DNA from: Roseitranquillus sp963749675
GTDB lineage: Bacteria > Pseudomonadota > Alphaproteobacteria > Rhodobacterales > Rhodobacteraceae
Assembly: GCA_963749675.1 (NCBI GenBank)
Contig: CAVVNT010000001.1
Coordinates: 1,240,001 to 1,304,000, forward strand
Direction of reading: 5' to 3'
DNA: 64,000 nt
Shown here: piece after piece, positions 18,029-25,974 of the stretch
How the letters are laid out: each line of letters starts with the position of its first letter
How positions within the stretch are numbered: the first letter of the stretch is position 1
Notes under the pieces: model-generated
The model's input: only the letters and a program-made list of their open reading frames with translations
Databases searched by the model: none
Told to the model about the DNA's origin: nothing
Position numbers and translations under genes: made by a program

Positions 18029-18056
18029 TTGTCTCACCACGGGCCGCGTGAGACAA
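18029..18056. promoter_or_regulatory. Palindromic operator candidate in the metF-metR intergenic region
   Basis: TTGTCTCAC and GTGAGACAA are perfect 9-bp arms 10 bp apart, midway between the divergent metF and metR starts. The total length and spacing suit a LysR-type regulator. It does not match the E. coli MetR TGAA-N5-TTCA consensus exactly, so it may be a lineage-specific form. Confidence 0.6.
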
Positions 18057-18089
18057 ATTCATAATCCTCAAGAAGATCATGAGCCGGAC

Positions 18090-18995
18090 GTGCATCTCGA
18101 GTTTCGTCATCTCCGAACGATCAAGGCGATCCACGAGGCCGGGGGGCTGGCCCGCGCGGCGGAGCGGCTGAACATCACCCAGTCTGCGCTGAGCCATCAG
18201 ATCAAGGGTCTGGAGGACCAGGCCGGCGTTGAACTGTTCGTGCGCCGCTCGAAGCCGATGCGCCTGTCGGCCGCCGGACAGCGCCTGCTGCGGCTGGCCG
18301 AGCGGATCCTGCCGGAGGTGGAGGCGCTGGAGGCCGACTTCGCGGGCCTGCGCGCCGGGCGGTCGGGGCGGATGCACATCGCGATCGAGTGCCACGCCTG
18401 CTTCGAATGGCTGTTTCCGGTGCTCGAGGGCTATCGGAAGAGCTGGCCGGACATCGACGTGGACATCCGCCCGGGCCTGGCATTCCAGGCGTTGCCTGCG
18501 CTCATGCGGGAGGACGTGGACCTCGTGGTATCGTCCGACCCCGAGAACCTGCCCGGCATCACCTTCGAGCCGCTGTTCGACTACGAGGCGGTCTTCGTCG
18601 CGGCCTCCGCCCACCCGTTGGCGAAGCGCGACTGGATCGAGGCGGAGGACTTCCGCGACCAGACGCTGATCACCTACCCGGTGGAGCGGCCCCGCCTCGA
18701 CGTGTTCAGCCAGTTGCTGATCCCGGCGCGGGTCGAGCCGCTAGCGGTGCGGCAGGCGGAGCTGACCGCGGTGATCCTGCTGCTGGTCGCGTCGCAGCGC
18801 GGCGTCTCCGTCCTGCCCGACTGGGTCGTCCGCGAGGTGCGGACGTCGGCGGACTACGTCACGCGGCCAATGACGAAGGACGGGATTCATCGGCGGCTCT
18901 ACGCGGCGGTGCGTGAGGCCGATGGGGGCAAGCCCTACATGGTGGATTTCCTCGACCTCGCCCGCACGATCCCGCGGCAGATGCAGGCGGCATGA
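18090..18995 (+). CDS. metR: LysR-family regulator of methionine genes (MetR)
   Basis: The protein has 301 residues. The N-terminal helix-turn-helix reads GGLARAAERLNITQSALSHQ, and the type 2 periplasmic-binding effector domain follows (IAIECHACFEWLFPVL, SDPENLPG, ASQRGVSVLPDWV). The IECH pattern at the start of the effector domain is typical of MetR. MetR proteins sense homocysteine and activate metE, metF and related genes. A GTG start gives the conserved VHLEFRHLRTI N-terminus; a nearby ATG at 18079 is out of frame. The divergent position opposite metF supports the assignment. Confidence 0.88.
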   Translation: MHLEFRHLRTIKAIHEAGGLARAAERLNITQSALSHQIKGLEDQAGVELFVRRSKPMRLSAAGQRLLRLAERILPEVEALEADFAGLRAGRSGRMHIAIECHACFEWLFPVLEGYRKSWPDIDVDIRPGLAFQALPALMREDVDLVVSSDPENLPGITFEPLFDYEAVFVAASAHPLAKRDWIEAEDFRDQTLITYPVERPRLDVFSQLLIPARVEPLAVRQAELTAVILLLVASQRGVSVLPDWVVREVRTSADYVTRPMTKDGIHRRLYAAVREADGGKPYMVDFLDLARTIPRQMQAA

Positions 18996-19176
18996 GCGTC
19001 ACACATTGTGCGCAACCTGACCCTCCATTTCTGGCGACGGGTCTAGCAGCAGGGACGGCGGGCATCGTTTCGGCAGCGGTGGCGTCGCCATGATGGTCTT
19101 CGAATGTCATGACGATTGCCTGACTGAGCGGCCGCAGGACCGTCAAGCGGCCAGATCACCTCTCCGCAGCGCCGGG

Positions 19177-19869
19177 TCAGCCTTCGGCGCCGATCCACTT
19201 GGCCTCGTTCTTCTCGATCGCGGCGATCCTCTCGTCCACCTTCGGGTGGCTGAGGAGCCAGGCGGGCATGGCGCCGCCGCGGCCCTTGGTCAGCGCTTCG
19301 AGCTTGCGGAACAGAGACTTCTGCGGCCCCGTCCCGATACCTGACTTGATGAGGAGGGCGGTGGCGTATTCGTCGGCCTCGTACTCGTCCCCGCGGGACA
19401 GGCGGGCGGCGATCAGTGAGGTGAGCGTGTTGGCGATCAGGATGCCGAGGCCGGGAATGAACCGCGACAGCACCATGATCAACGCGGTGCGGATGGCGTT
19501 CTGGCCGGAGAAGTCGATCATTCGCCGGCGCGAGTGACCGAGGGCGACATGGCCGAGCTCGTGCGCGATGACGGCGGCCAGTTCCTCACCCGTGACCTCG
19601 CCCTGCCGATACTTCCGGTAGAAGCCGCGGGTGATGAAGATGCGGCCGTCAGGTGAGGCCAGTCCGTTCACCGGGTCGATCTCGTAGATGTTCACCCGTA
19701 TCCGAGGCAGGTCGAGCGACTGCGCCATCCGGTCGGTGATGCGCTTGAGGTCGCCGTCGGCGAGCTCGGTGGACTTCTGGTCGAGCTCCGCCCGCGTCCG
19801 CCAGGCGGACATGTAATACATGCCGACGGCGTAGACGATGGCGAGCAGGATGGGCGTGAACTTTAGCAT
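19177..19869 (-). CDS. M48-family membrane metalloprotease
   Basis: The protein has 230 residues, with an N-terminal hydrophobic segment (FTPILLAIVYAVGMYYM) acting as a membrane anchor. HELGH at 103-107 gives two zinc ligands and the catalytic Glu, and the downstream DEYEADEYA supplies the third ligand. This is a minimal HtpX/BepA-like catalytic domain with no repeat domains. The likely role is quality control of envelope proteins. The gene is monocistronic and diverges from the DUF421 gene. The 180 bases before the metR stop show no feature. Confidence 0.88.
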   Translation of the reverse strand: MLKFTPILLAIVYAVGMYYMSAWRTRAELDQKSTELADGDLKRITDRMAQSLDLPRIRVNIYEIDPVNGLASPDGRIFITRGFYRKYRQGEVTGEELAAVIAHELGHVALGHSRRRMIDFSGQNAIRTALIMVLSRFIPGLGILIANTLTSLIAARLSRGDEYEADEYATALLIKSGIGTGPQKSLFRKLEALTKGRGGAMPAWLLSHPKVDERIAAIEKNEAKWIGAEG

Positions 19870-19954
19870 ACCGCCAATATGGTGGCGTCTGCCGCAAACG
19901 TCACGGGGAACCGGTGCGACCCATCATGCGTGATTGCCGCAAGGAGGCCTACCC

Positions 19955-20500
19955 ATGCAACAGATCTTCCAGCCCTTCGTCGAGGCCTTCGTCCTCGTTC
20001 CCGCCATCGTTCTTCTGACGCGGCTGAACGGCCTGAGGTCGTTCGCGAAGATGTCTTCGTTCGACTTTGCGATGACGGTCGCGATCGGCTCCGCGCTCGC
20101 AGGCACCATTCTGGGCGACCCGACGGACCTTCCCGCCGGAATGGCGACGCTCACGGCGCTCTTCGCTGTCCAGGCGGTGATCGCGATCCTCAGGCTGAGG
20201 TTCAGGTCCGTCGAAGGCCTCGTCGACAACACGCCCGTGATGCTGATGCGCGACGGTCGCGTGCTGGAGGACGGGCTGCTGTCCGGACGTGTTACGCGGG
20301 AGGATCTCACGGCAATCCTGCGCCAGGCGGGCGTGCGGCGGATTGCCGACGTGCACGCCGTGGTGCTCGAGACCACCGGCGACTTCAGCGTCCTTGCCGG
20401 CGGCGACGGGATAGACCCGGAACTGGTGGGCGGCGTGCGAGGTGCCGAGCTCCCGGGGGGACCAGGCGCGGTCGGCGTCGCGTCCGGGCAGACAGCCTGA
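19955..20500 (+). CDS. DUF421/YetF-type membrane protein
   Basis: The protein has 181 residues. Three hydrophobic segments (AFVLVPAIVLLTRL, FAMTVAIGSALAGTIL, MATLTALFAVQAVIAIL) are followed by the soluble DUF421 domain with VDNTPVMLMRDGRVLEDGL and ILRQAGVRRIADVHAVVLE. The function of the family is unknown. A strong AAGGAGG is placed 7 bases before the ATG. It has no operon partner: a short tandem repeat follows its stop and the TetR gene starts 190 bp later. Confidence 0.85.
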   Translation: MQQIFQPFVEAFVLVPAIVLLTRLNGLRSFAKMSSFDFAMTVAIGSALAGTILGDPTDLPAGMATLTALFAVQAVIAILRLRFRSVEGLVDNTPVMLMRDGRVLEDGLLSGRVTREDLTAILRQAGVRRIADVHAVVLETTGDFSVLAGGDGIDPELVGGVRGAELPGGPGAVGVASGQTA

Positions 20501-20538
20501 CGCTTGCGCGACGCGGGGACGCTTGCGCGACGCGGGGT
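20501..20538. repeat. 19-bp tandem duplication after the DUF421 gene
   Basis: The unit CGCTTGCGCGACGCGGGG plus one base occurs twice in direct succession, differing only at its last base. It begins at the base after the DUF421 stop codon. It has no visible function. Confidence 0.7.
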
Positions 20539-20690
20539 CGTTGCACACGCGAAGCAGCCTTCGCCGGATGATCTTCCCCGCCCCTACGAACCCGAGCGGG
20601 GAGCGTGACATTGGCTCCGCGCTGACCTCCAGCTTCAGCCGGTCCCGAAATCGACTGTTGCGGTCGGCTCTTGCGGCCGCAGGGAGAAAC

Positions 20691-21299
20691 ATGAATGCCG
20701 AAGACATGGCTGCCGCGAAACGAGAGACGTATCATCACGGAAACCTCCGGGCAGCGCTTGTCGAAGCCGTGGGCGAGCTCGTGCGGGAGACGGGGATCGA
20801 GACGGCGTCGACCCGCGCCTGCGCGAAGCGGCTTGGCGTCGCGCCGTCCGCGGTGTTTCGCCACTTCCGCGACAAGCGCGCCCTGATGACGGCCTACGCC
20901 GCACAGGGCTTTCGCGAAATGGCAGGGGGCATCCGCGAGCGGCAGGATGTGGCGAGCTCCGACCCGACACGCGAATTCCGGGCGATGGCCGAGAGCTACC
21001 TCGATTTCGCCCTGTCGAAACCCGACCTTTTTCGCGTGATGTTTCGGCGTGAGCTGCTCGACCCCGCCGATCCAGAGCTTCTCGACGCGACCGGGGAACT
21101 CGATACCGTCACCAAGGGCGGTGTCGTGGAAATCGGGCGGCGCGACACGGACGTGGACCTTTGCGCTTGGGCAGTGGTCCACGGTCTTGCCACGCTCGCC
21201 ATCGACAGCCATCTCGAGGCTGAGCTTCCGGAAAGCCTCGCGGAACGGAAGGTCGCGTTGCTGACGGTGCTGCGCCGGATGGCGCCGCTCTTCGATTAG
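20691..21299 (+). CDS. TetR/AcrR-family transcriptional regulator
   Basis: The protein has 202 residues. The N-terminal domain begins ETYHHGNLRAALVEA and contains the helix-turn-helix CAKRLGVAPSAVFRHFRDK, a strong TetR signature of the YHHGNLR subfamily. The C-terminal half (YLDFALSKPDLFRVMFRRELLD) resembles the WHG ligand-binding domain. It is not adjacent to an efflux or enzyme gene in the same orientation, so its targets are unknown. Its stop codon overlaps that of the convergent VWA gene. Confidence 0.88.
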   Translation: MNAEDMAAAKRETYHHGNLRAALVEAVGELVRETGIETASTRACAKRLGVAPSAVFRHFRDKRALMTAYAAQGFREMAGGIRERQDVASSDPTREFRAMAESYLDFALSKPDLFRVMFRRELLDPADPELLDATGELDTVTKGGVVEIGRRDTDVDLCAWAVVHGLATLAIDSHLEAELPESLAERKVALLTVLRRMAPLFD

Positions 21300-22480
21300 C
21301 TCAGAACCCGCATGCCTGCGGTGAGCCCTTCCAGCGTCATCGGGACCATGCGGCCGGGGCCGAGGATCGCTTCGATCATTCCGATCGACTGAGTGTAGTC
21401 CCAGTGCCGCCGGGGGGTCGGATTGATCCACACGTGGTCCGGCCATTGCGCGGCCAGGCGGCGGAGCCAGGCCTCGCCGGCCTCCTCGTTCCAGTGCTCG
21501 CTGGCCCCGCCGGGCATCATCACCTCGTAGGGGCTCATCGCGGCGTCGCCGACAAGGATCAGCTTCCATTCCGGGCCGTATGTGTGGAGGACCTCCCACG
21601 TCGGCGTCTGCTCGGTCCATCGGCGGCGGTTTTCGCGCCAGAGGCCTTCGTAGACGCAGTTGTGGAAGTAGTAGTGCTCGATGTGGCGGAACTCCGATCG
21701 GGCGGCGGAGAACAGCTCCTCGACCAGGCGGATGTGCGGGTCCATCGAGCCGCCGACGTCGAGCAGCAGCAGCACGCGAACGGCATTGCGCCGCTCGGGG
21801 CGTGTCTTGACGTCGAGGTAGCCATGCTCGGCGGTGGCGCGGATGGTGCCGTCAAGGTCGAGCTCCTCGAGCGCACCGTACCGCGCCCAGTGGCGCAGCC
21901 GCTTCAGCGCGACCTTGATGTTGCGGGTGCCGAGCTCGCGCGTGTCGTCGAGGTCGCGGAACTCGCGCCGGTCCCAGACCTTGACGGCGCGTCCGTGGCG
22001 CCCCTCGTCCTGGCCGATACGCATCCCCTCGGGATTGTAGCCGTAGGCCCCGAAGGGCGAGGTGCCGGCGGTGCCGATCCACTTCGAGCCGCCCTGGTGC
22101 CGGCCCTTCTGTTCGGCGAGCCGATCGCGCAGCGTCTCCAGCAGCTTGTCGAAGCCGCCCAATGCCTCGATCTCGGCCTTCTCGGCCTCGGTCAGGTGCT
22201 TCTCCGCCATCCGGCGCAGCCAGTCCTCGGGAAGGTCGAGGGCCTGCATGACGGCTTCGGGCGTCACCGCCTCGAGCCCCGCGAAGGCGCGGGCGAAGGC
22301 CTGGTCGAAACGGTCGATGTGCCGCTCGTCCTTCACCATCGCGGCGCGGGCGAGATAGTAGAAGCCGTCGGCGTCGTAGGTGACGAGGTTCGCCCTCATC
22401 GCCTCGAGAAACGTCAGGAATTCTCGCAGGCTGACCGGCACGCGGGCCACCCGCAACGCCTCGAAGAAGGGCAGGAACAT
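21296..22480 (-). CDS. CoxE-type VWA-domain protein
   Basis: The protein has 394 residues. The long N-terminal helical part begins MFLPFFEALRVARVPVSLRE, and a VWA domain follows with the metal-site motif DVGGSMDPH in place of the canonical DxSxS. The glycine substitution is common in this subfamily. Proteins of this type work with MoxR AAA+ ATPases as chaperones that insert metals or remodel enzymes. A moxR gene lies 2 kb upstream on the same strand, in what is probably the same transcription unit. Its ATG shares one base with the stop of the 53-residue membrane protein gene. Confidence 0.88.
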   Translation of the reverse strand: MFLPFFEALRVARVPVSLREFLTFLEAMRANLVTYDADGFYYLARAAMVKDERHIDRFDQAFARAFAGLEAVTPEAVMQALDLPEDWLRRMAEKHLTEAEKAEIEALGGFDKLLETLRDRLAEQKGRHQGGSKWIGTAGTSPFGAYGYNPEGMRIGQDEGRHGRAVKVWDRREFRDLDDTRELGTRNIKVALKRLRHWARYGALEELDLDGTIRATAEHGYLDVKTRPERRNAVRVLLLLDVGGSMDPHIRLVEELFSAARSEFRHIEHYYFHNCVYEGLWRENRRRWTEQTPTWEVLHTYGPEWKLILVGDAAMSPYEVMMPGGASEHWNEEAGEAWLRRLAAQWPDHVWINPTPRRHWDYTQSIGMIEAILGPGRMVPMTLEGLTAGMRVLS

Positions 22481-22641
22481 CAGGCCATCCGGTCGATCGC
22501 GATCGAAAGGATCAGCGCGGCCAGTCCGAACAGGATCGCGTAGACCGCCGCCCACTGCGCCATGTCGAGGCGATTGCCATTCCGCCTGCGTGCCCGCCAT
22601 GCGCCGAATGCGGCGCCGAGGATGAGGCCGGCGAGGATCAT
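22480..22641 (-). CDS. 53-residue membrane protein in the MoxR/VWA cluster
   Basis: This small frame encodes MILAGLILGAAFGAWRARRR, then a short polar linker and a second hydrophobic stretch (AVYAILFGLAALILSIAI). It therefore looks like a two-span inner-membrane hairpin with a basic turn. The ATG overlaps the DUF2927 stop by 4 bp and its TGA shares one base with the VWA start, which argues strongly for a real, coupled gene. No function can be assigned. It may anchor or modulate the VWA protein or the DUF2927 lipoprotein. Confidence 0.75.
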   Translation of the reverse strand: MILAGLILGAAFGAWRARRRNGNRLDMAQWAAVYAILFGLAALILSIAIDRMA

Positions 22642-23993
22642 AGGCCCGACTCCGGCGGCGTCAGCGATGCGATCTCGGCGGCATGGGCGCGCACGACCTC
22701 GTCTGTGCCGAACCCGTACCGGGCCCAGCCGAGACTCTCGGCGCGGATCGCGCGTGCTTCGCCGGCACGACCCTGCATCGCCAGCGCCTCGGACTTCAGC
22801 ATGAGAAGCGAGGCGAGCAGCGCGGCGTTTTCGCCGTCACGAACCGGGGCGAGCTGCGGCTCGACCATCTGCAGCACCGCCTGCGCGTCGCCGGCAGAGA
22901 GGGCGAAGGCGGAGAGCTGCATCGCGACATGTGCCTCCTGGAGCCGGGTCGTCGGATCATTGTGGTAGATCTCGGCTGCCTCGAGGAAGGACGCAAGAGC
23001 GAGGCGCGGATTCGTCGGCAGGCTCAGCCGCCCGAGCGCATAGAGCGAGAACGCGAGCCGATTGTCGGTCCAGCCTTGCGAGCGGGCGATAGCGACGGCC
23101 CGCTTTGCGGCGGAGATGCGTTGCGCCTCGCTCGCTCTGGGTCCGAGGGCCGTTTCGATCGCATCGATCCAGCTCCGTGGCGTCTCGCTGCGCGGTGCGC
23201 CACCGGTGCGTCCGGACGGGTTGAGACGGTCGAGCACCGCGGGTATCCGCGCCGCGACCTGCTGTCGTGACATGCCCGACCGCAATTCCGGGGCGTAGGT
23301 CGTGCGCAGGATCAGCATGTCGAAGCCAGTGAGCACTGTGTTGAAGTTGTCGTCGTTGAAGACGCTGTCGGTCAGCCGGTAGAGGTCGTTCAACGGTCCG
23401 AGCGCCTGCGCCAGTTCCTCGTGCAGGCAATCGCGCATCTCTTGCGGCGGCGCATCCGACGGAATGAAGATCGACACACGCTCGCGGACGGTCAGCGTCG
23501 TCCAGTCGAGGTCGGACGAACGCCGGTTGCGCCGGAATTCGTTCCAGCTGCCGACCCGTGGCACCACGAAGCACGCAGCCTGAGGCACCGCTCGACGCAT
23601 CATCCGCTGCGGCACCGCTTCCACCGTGATGCCTGCCGGACTGCCGGCCGAGACGCGCGAGATATCCAGCCGTGCCTCGGCGCGCAATCGCTGCAGCAGT
23701 CGGTCGAGGTCTCGCGACAGGCTGTCCGACACGTCGCCGACGAGGCGAACGCGGATTGGCCCTTCGAACCTGGTGAAGGTCTCGATCTGCCGGCCGCTCT
23801 CCAGCTGGAAAGTGAGGTCCATGAAGTCCTGTGCGATCTCCGCGTTCGAGCGCGCCGGCTGGATCGCGCGGGGTGTCGAGAAGACCTTCATCGGAGGCAG
23901 CGTGACGGGCGTCGTCATGGCCCGCTCGGTCTCCGTCGCGAAGGGCGTGCATCCGATCAGCGACAGGGCGAGGATGAGCGCCGGATACCTCAC
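22638..23993 (-). CDS. DUF2927-domain lipoprotein
   Basis: The protein has 451 residues. A lipobox (LSLIGC) follows a short hydrophobic signal, so it should be lipidated and face the periplasm. The central DUF2927 region contains IRVRLVGDVSDSL, a conserved CLHEELAQALGP segment that resembles a metalloprotease HE-x-x-Q/H helix, and FNDDNFNTVLTGFD. The C-terminal third is a run of helical repeats rich in Ala and Leu. A GTG start is used because it forms a GTGA overlap with the upstream acetyltransferase gene. The function is unknown. Confidence 0.82.
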   Translation of the reverse strand: MRYPALILALSLIGCTPFATETERAMTTPVTLPPMKVFSTPRAIQPARSNAEIAQDFMDLTFQLESGRQIETFTRFEGPIRVRLVGDVSDSLSRDLDRLLQRLRAEARLDISRVSAGSPAGITVEAVPQRMMRRAVPQAACFVVPRVGSWNEFRRNRRSSDLDWTTLTVRERVSIFIPSDAPPQEMRDCLHEELAQALGPLNDLYRLTDSVFNDDNFNTVLTGFDMLILRTTYAPELRSGMSRQQVAARIPAVLDRLNPSGRTGGAPRSETPRSWIDAIETALGPRASEAQRISAAKRAVAIARSQGWTDNRLAFSLYALGRLSLPTNPRLALASFLEAAEIYHNDPTTRLQEAHVAMQLSAFALSAGDAQAVLQMVEPQLAPVRDGENAALLASLLMLKSEALAMQGRAGEARAIRAESLGWARYGFGTDEVVRAHAAEIASLTPPESGL

Positions 23994-24436
23994 GCGCGGT
24001 CGTACCGGATGAAGTTGCTCTGCCGGCCAACCCGATCATAGAGGCGTCGCGCCGGGGTATTGTCTTCGGCGGTCAGCCAATAGACGTCCGGCGCCCCGGC
24101 AGTGTCGGCCGCGGCGTAGACAGCGCGGATCAGCGCGGCGCCGACATAGCGGCCGCGATGGTTCGGCTCGACCCAGAGGTCCTGCAGGTAGCAGACGTCA
24201 CGCAGCTTCCACCCGTGGCGATGGAAGAGGTAGTGGGCAAGACCCGCGGGCTCCCCGTCGACGATTGCCACGAGGCCGGAGAAGTCACGCTGATCGTCGC
24301 CCAGTAGACGATCGAACGATGCGCGAAAGACTGCCTCATCCACGGTCTGACCGTAGAAGTCGAGGTACGCCGTCCACATGCGGCGCCAGTCGTCGTGGTC
24401 CGCCGGTTCTAGCGGTCTGATGATGGTCTGCGACAT
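23990..24436 (-). CDS. GNAT-family N-acetyltransferase
   Basis: The protein has 148 residues. It begins IIRPLEPADHDDWRRMW, and QDLWVEPNHRGRYVGAALIRAVY contains the acetyl-CoA pyrophosphate loop (R-G-R-Y-V-G-A). YWLTAEDNTPARRLYDRVG is the C-terminal motif. The closest functional types acetylate small amines or protein N-termini, but specificity is not readable. The ATG at 24436 is preferred to a TTG upstream because the fold starts there. It overlaps the DUF2927 gene by 4 bp. Confidence 0.85.
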   Translation of the reverse strand: MSQTIIRPLEPADHDDWRRMWTAYLDFYGQTVDEAVFRASFDRLLGDDQRDFSGLVAIVDGEPAGLAHYLFHRHGWKLRDVCYLQDLWVEPNHRGRYVGAALIRAVYAAADTAGAPDVYWLTAEDNTPARRLYDRVGRQSNFIRYDRA

Positions 24437-24523
24437 GCGCGGAATCCCCAACGTGAATAGGGGCCTAGCGAACGTGGCCTAACAATTCCATGCCGGGCAG
24501 CTCAATTCGGCGGCATCCCGCCG

Positions 24524-25369
24524 CTACCGCTCGCGCCTGGCCATGAACGCCAGACGCTCGAACAGCTGCACATCCTGCTCGTTCTTGAGAAGCGCACCGT
24601 GAAGCCGCGGCAAGGCATCACGTCCGTCGCGGCGCAGGTCCTCCGCCGACAGGTCCTCCGCCAGCAGCAGCTTGAGCCAGTCTAGGACCTCGGATGTCGA
24701 GGGCTTCTTCTTCAGCCCCGGGGTGTCGCGCAACGCGTAGAATTGCGTCAACGCCGTCGTCAGCAAGGCGTCCTTTGTGCCTGGATGGTGAACCTCTACG
24801 ATCGCGCGCATCGTGCCCGCATCGGGAAACCTGATGTAGTGGAAGAAGCAGCGGCGCAGGAACGCGTCCGGCAGTTCCTTCTCATTGTTCGAGGTGATGA
24901 CGACGACCGGGCGATGCCGCGCTTGGACAGTCTCTCCGGTCTCGTAGACATGGAACTCCATCCGGTCGAGTTCCTGCAGCAGGTCGTTCGGGAACTCGAT
25001 GTCGGCCTTGTCGATCTCGTCGATCAGGAGAACCACGCGTTCGTTGGCCTGGAATGCCTGCCAGAGCTTGCCGCGCCGGATGTAGTTCGCGACATCATGT
25101 ACCCGCTCGTCCCCGAGTTGACTGTCGCGCAGGCGACTGACGGCGTCGTATTCGTACAGCCCCTGCTGCGCGCGGGTCGTCGACTTGATGTGCCATTCGA
25201 GGAGCGGCATATCAAGCGATGCAGCGACCTGGCGCGCAAGCTCGGTCTTGCCGGTGCCGGGCTCGCCCTTGACCAACAGCGGACGCTCGAGCGTCACAGC
25301 GGCGTTCACCGCCACGATCAGGTCGTCCGTCGCAACATAGGCGTCGGTCGAGGAGAAGTATCTGGTCAA
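24524..25369 (-). CDS. MoxR-family AAA+ ATPase
   Basis: The protein has 281 residues. GEPGTGKTE is Walker A, LLIDEIDKAD Walker B, TSNNEKELPDAFLRRC sensor 1 with the arginine finger, and the remainder is the helical lid. This CoxD/MoxR subgroup acts with CoxE-type VWA partners such as the one encoded 2 kb downstream. No ATG fits the conserved N-terminus (YFSSTDAYVATDDLIVAVNAA), so a TTG start is proposed without a clear ribosome site; the true start is uncertain by a few residues. An 87-bp gap separates it from the acetyltransferase gene. Confidence 0.85.
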   Translation of the reverse strand: MTRYFSSTDAYVATDDLIVAVNAAVTLERPLLVKGEPGTGKTELARQVAASLDMPLLEWHIKSTTRAQQGLYEYDAVSRLRDSQLGDERVHDVANYIRRGKLWQAFQANERVVLLIDEIDKADIEFPNDLLQELDRMEFHVYETGETVQARHRPVVVITSNNEKELPDAFLRRCFFHYIRFPDAGTMRAIVEVHHPGTKDALLTTALTQFYALRDTPGLKKKPSTSEVLDWLKLLLAEDLSAEDLRRDGRDALPRLHGALLKNEQDVQLFERLAFMARRER

Positions 25370-25548
25370 GGGGTCTAACGCGCGCTCTGAAGTCTCTGCG
25401 GTAACGGTAACCGTCTCCCTCGAATCCTACAAGAAGGTGTCAGAGCTTATCGACAAAGCAGGGGGCTTCGGTTAGTCCGCGCTCCATGAACCGTCCGGCC
25501 GGATCAGGGATGACGAATGAGCCCGCTGGACGAGGAGAGGGGACCAGT

Positions 25549-25971
25549 ATGAAGGCTGAAACGTTTCTGCCCGAGGACTACCGTCCGGCAGAGGACGAAC
25601 CGTTCATGAACGAGCGCCAGCTCGAGTATTTCCGCCGAAAGCTCACGTCATGGAAGAATGATCTCCTCGACGATAGCCGGCTTACCATCGAGGGCTTGCA
25701 GGACGGCAGCCGCAACATTCCCGACGTCGCAGACCGCGCCAGCGAGGAGACTGACCGCGCGCTTGAGCTTCGTACTCGCGATCGCCAGCGCAAGCTCGTC
25801 GCGAAGATCGACGCAGCCCTCCGCCGGATCGAGGAGGGGGAGTACGGCTACTGCGAGGAGACCGGCGATCCGATCTCGCTGAAGCGTCTCGACGCCAGGC
25901 CGATCGCCACGATGAGCCTCGAGGCGCAGGAACGTCACGAGCGGCGCGAAAAGGTTCACCGCGACGAATGA
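25549..25971 (+). CDS. dksA: DksA-type RNA polymerase regulator with a one-cysteine zinc-finger region
   Basis: The protein has 140 residues. The coiled-coil tip keeps the functional acidic pair in PDVADRASEETD, which acts in the polymerase secondary channel with ppGpp. The zinc-finger region reads YGYCEETGDPISLKRLDARPI, so only one of the four usual cysteines remains and metal binding is unlikely. Cysteine-poor DksA forms are known and can be functional. GGAGAGGGG precedes the chosen ATG. The monooxygenase gene starts three bases after its stop, so the two are probably co-transcribed. Confidence 0.9.
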   Translation: MKAETFLPEDYRPAEDEPFMNERQLEYFRRKLTSWKNDLLDDSRLTIEGLQDGSRNIPDVADRASEETDRALELRTRDRQRKLVAKIDAALRRIEEGEYGYCEETGDPISLKRLDARPIATMSLEAQERHERREKVHRDE

Positions 25972-25974
25972 GGC

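Noticed and set aside
20501..20538. Tandem repeat as the start of a larger repeat array
   Set aside because: Only two units are present, and the following sequence is unrelated.
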